Source: Proteromonas lacertae
Taxonomy: Eukaryota; Sar; Bigyra; Opalinata; Proteromonadidae
DNA length: 64,000 nucleotides
Assembly (NCBI GenBank): GCA_002245135.1
Contig: NGBS01000019.1
Coordinates: 1 to 64,000, forward strand
Direction: 5' to 3'
Shown here: piece by piece, positions 62,914 to 64,000 of the stretch
Position numbering within the stretch: position 1 is the first letter of the stretch
Layout: each line of letters starts with the position of its first letter
The notes under the pieces: generated by a model
The model's input: only the letters and a program-made list of their open reading frames with translations
The model's database searches: none
What the model was told of the DNA's origin: nothing
Translations under genes and position numbers: made by a program

Positions 62914-64000
62914 ATGAAAAGATCACAAGATTCTATTAAAGTATTACAATATATTAACTCAATTTATAGGTTTATGTGAGATTCAGACCAAAGCATTCAA
63001 CAGATAGTAAAATCATTCATGAATCTCCGTTTCATATAACTTCATCAGTACTTTTTTAATGATATTTAATCTTTTTAAATAAGACTACCGTTGTATTTAA
63101 TGATGATACTGATTTTAATTTTGATCATATCTTTCCTCCTGAAACTACACAAGATGAAATGTAATATTTGATATAATAATGATAATAGATTCCGTAATGT
63201 AGCAGCAAAGCATGTAATATCAGCAGTAGAAGGTTTTAACACTTGCATTATTGCATATGGTCAAACAAGTTCGGGTAAAACTCACACGATGATTGGTCCA
63301 AATGATTGCTTAAATCCTTTAGATAATGCTTCCACTTATAATCCAGTAAATTTGGGAATAATTCCAAGAGTATTTCAAGCAATTTCATCTTACTCTACAA
63401 ATATACATATTCAAGTATATTTATTGTTATTTTTATTTTATTAGATTTCTATTATTGAGGTATATAACGAAGAAACATATGATTTATTGGACAATAAACG
63501 AAAAAATGGAAAAGCCAATATTAGAACAACGGAAGCTGGTTATTTTGAAATGAAACAAATCAAAAAGAAGACAATTAAGAATATGGAAGAGTTTATCAAG
63601 TTATACAGTGAAGGAAATTCCTTAAGAGAAACGTCAATAACATTATTAAATGAGAGATCTTCACGTAGTCATTTAGTTATAACATTTTATATTAACAATA
63701 AGAATATCAAAGGTGATATTTTGAATAGTAAATTTGTGTTAGTTGATTTAGCTGGTATATATATATATATATATATTATTATTATTTATTTATTAATAGG
63801 ATCTGAGAATATCTCAAAATCAGGTGCAGATACAAATGTAAAACAAAGAAAAGAAGCAACATTAATAAATCGTTCATTATCTCAATTATCATTGGTTATT
63901 CAAGCAATAATTTATCATAGACCACACATACCTTATCGTGATTCAGTTCTAACTCAATTATTAAGTCAAACAATTGGTGGAAATTGTATGACCACAATGA
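62914..64000 (+). CDS. Kinesin motor domain protein (3' end outside window)
   Basis: A microtubule motor. Start MKRSQDSIK at 62914, then introns (about 62941-62969, 63048-63083, 63160-63188, 63415-63444, 63755-63799) join VYVRFRP, TTVVFNDDTDFNFDHIFPP, FRNVAAKHVISAVEGFNTC and IIAYGQTSSGKTHTMIG, which includes the P-loop GQTSSGKT. Further on are SIIEVYNEETYDLLDN, switch I NERSSRSH, switch II DLAGSE (split by the 45-nt intron) and TLINRSLSQLSLVIQAI, then HIPYRDSVLTQLLSQTIGGN. All nucleotide-binding motifs are intact. Subfamily cannot be told from the motor part alone; it has the short N-terminus and N-kinesin polarity usual in kinesin-1, -7 or -8 types. The frame is open at the window edge. Confidence 0.92.
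63755..63799 (+). other. 45-nt intron built on a (TA)n run
   Basis: It starts GTATATAT, continues as TA then TTA repeats and ends AATAG. It interrupts the kinesin switch II codon series, so DLAG-SE becomes continuous only after its removal, which makes this a secure intron call. Confidence 0.9.

Noticed and set aside
1-64000. A variant nuclear genetic code
   Set aside because: TAA, TAG and TGA all close recognisable genes, and no conserved motif contains an internal stop after splicing.
1-64000. CRISPR arrays, insertion sequences or other prokaryotic mobile elements
   Set aside because: No spaced direct repeats, transposase-like frames or terminal inverted repeats were seen; repeated sequence is limited to simple repeats and the Glu/Arg minisatellite.

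Overview
This is a nuclear segment of an AT-rich eukaryotic microbe. It carries about 24 protein genes and one tRNA gene, packed on both strands with intergenic gaps of mostly 65 to 250 bases. The standard genetic code is used: TAA, TAG and TGA all end recognisable genes. Nearly every gene is cut by very short introns (typically 25 to 50 nt, a few 64 to 70 nt) that open with GTAT or a close variant, end in TAG or CAG, and often consist of little more than TA repeats. I cannot name the species. An ARL6/BBS3 GTPase and a giant ASH-domain protein imply that the organism builds a cilium or flagellum. Beclin/Atg6, a CBP/p300 acetyltransferase, a small Tim chaperone, poly-Asn/Gln tracts and a large class C-like receptor fit a free-living protist or an early-branching, zoosporic opisthokont-like lineage.

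Layout. Positions 1-9536 (+) hold a huge receptor (5' end outside the window): about seven tandem urea/amide-binding-type (UrtA/AmiC-like) Venus-flytrap modules followed by a class C-like seven-helix domain. Positions 9656-14983 hold a possible mitochondrial RbfA-like protein, NAC alpha, a small Tim chaperone, an RRM protein and an R2R3 MYB factor. Positions 15254-26460 (-) are one giant ASH-domain gene with about 30 introns. Positions 26639-31549 (-) hold a Glu/Arg/Lys repeat protein with a 708-bp stretch lacking A on the + strand, and a PAPS-transporter-like SLC35B protein. Positions 31606-35119 (+) encode an unrecognised two-helix membrane protein. Asparagine synthetase, ARL6 and glucose-6-phosphate isomerase follow (35360-40093).

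Positions 40307-46113 (+) carry a UBR-box-like zinc finger joined through Asn/Gln/Pro-rich linkers to a degenerate USP-like domain. Then come a Thr/Gln-rich protein, an F-box plus METTL2/6/8-like methyltransferase, a cyclic-nucleotide phosphodiesterase, tRNA-Lys(CTT), a WD40 protein, Beclin/Atg6 and CBP/p300. A PHD-like finger plus EDM2-like NPPF methyltransferase (57832-59661), a tandem PH protein, an Hsp110-like protein and the 5' part of a kinesin (running off the window end) complete it.

There is no operon logic. Themes are signalling (receptor, PDE, ARL6, PH), chromatin (CBP, EDM2-like, MYB), ubiquitin-type modules (F-box, UBR, USP), autophagy and core metabolism. The most striking items are the multi-flytrap receptor, the EDM2-like methyltransferase, the F-box-METTL fusion, the UBR-USP fusion and two short motifs (CAAGCC and ATTCGTT) recurring in the intergenic gaps. 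A few genes contain single-base frame breaks that no GT-AG intron resolves. These may be assembly indels or real lesions.
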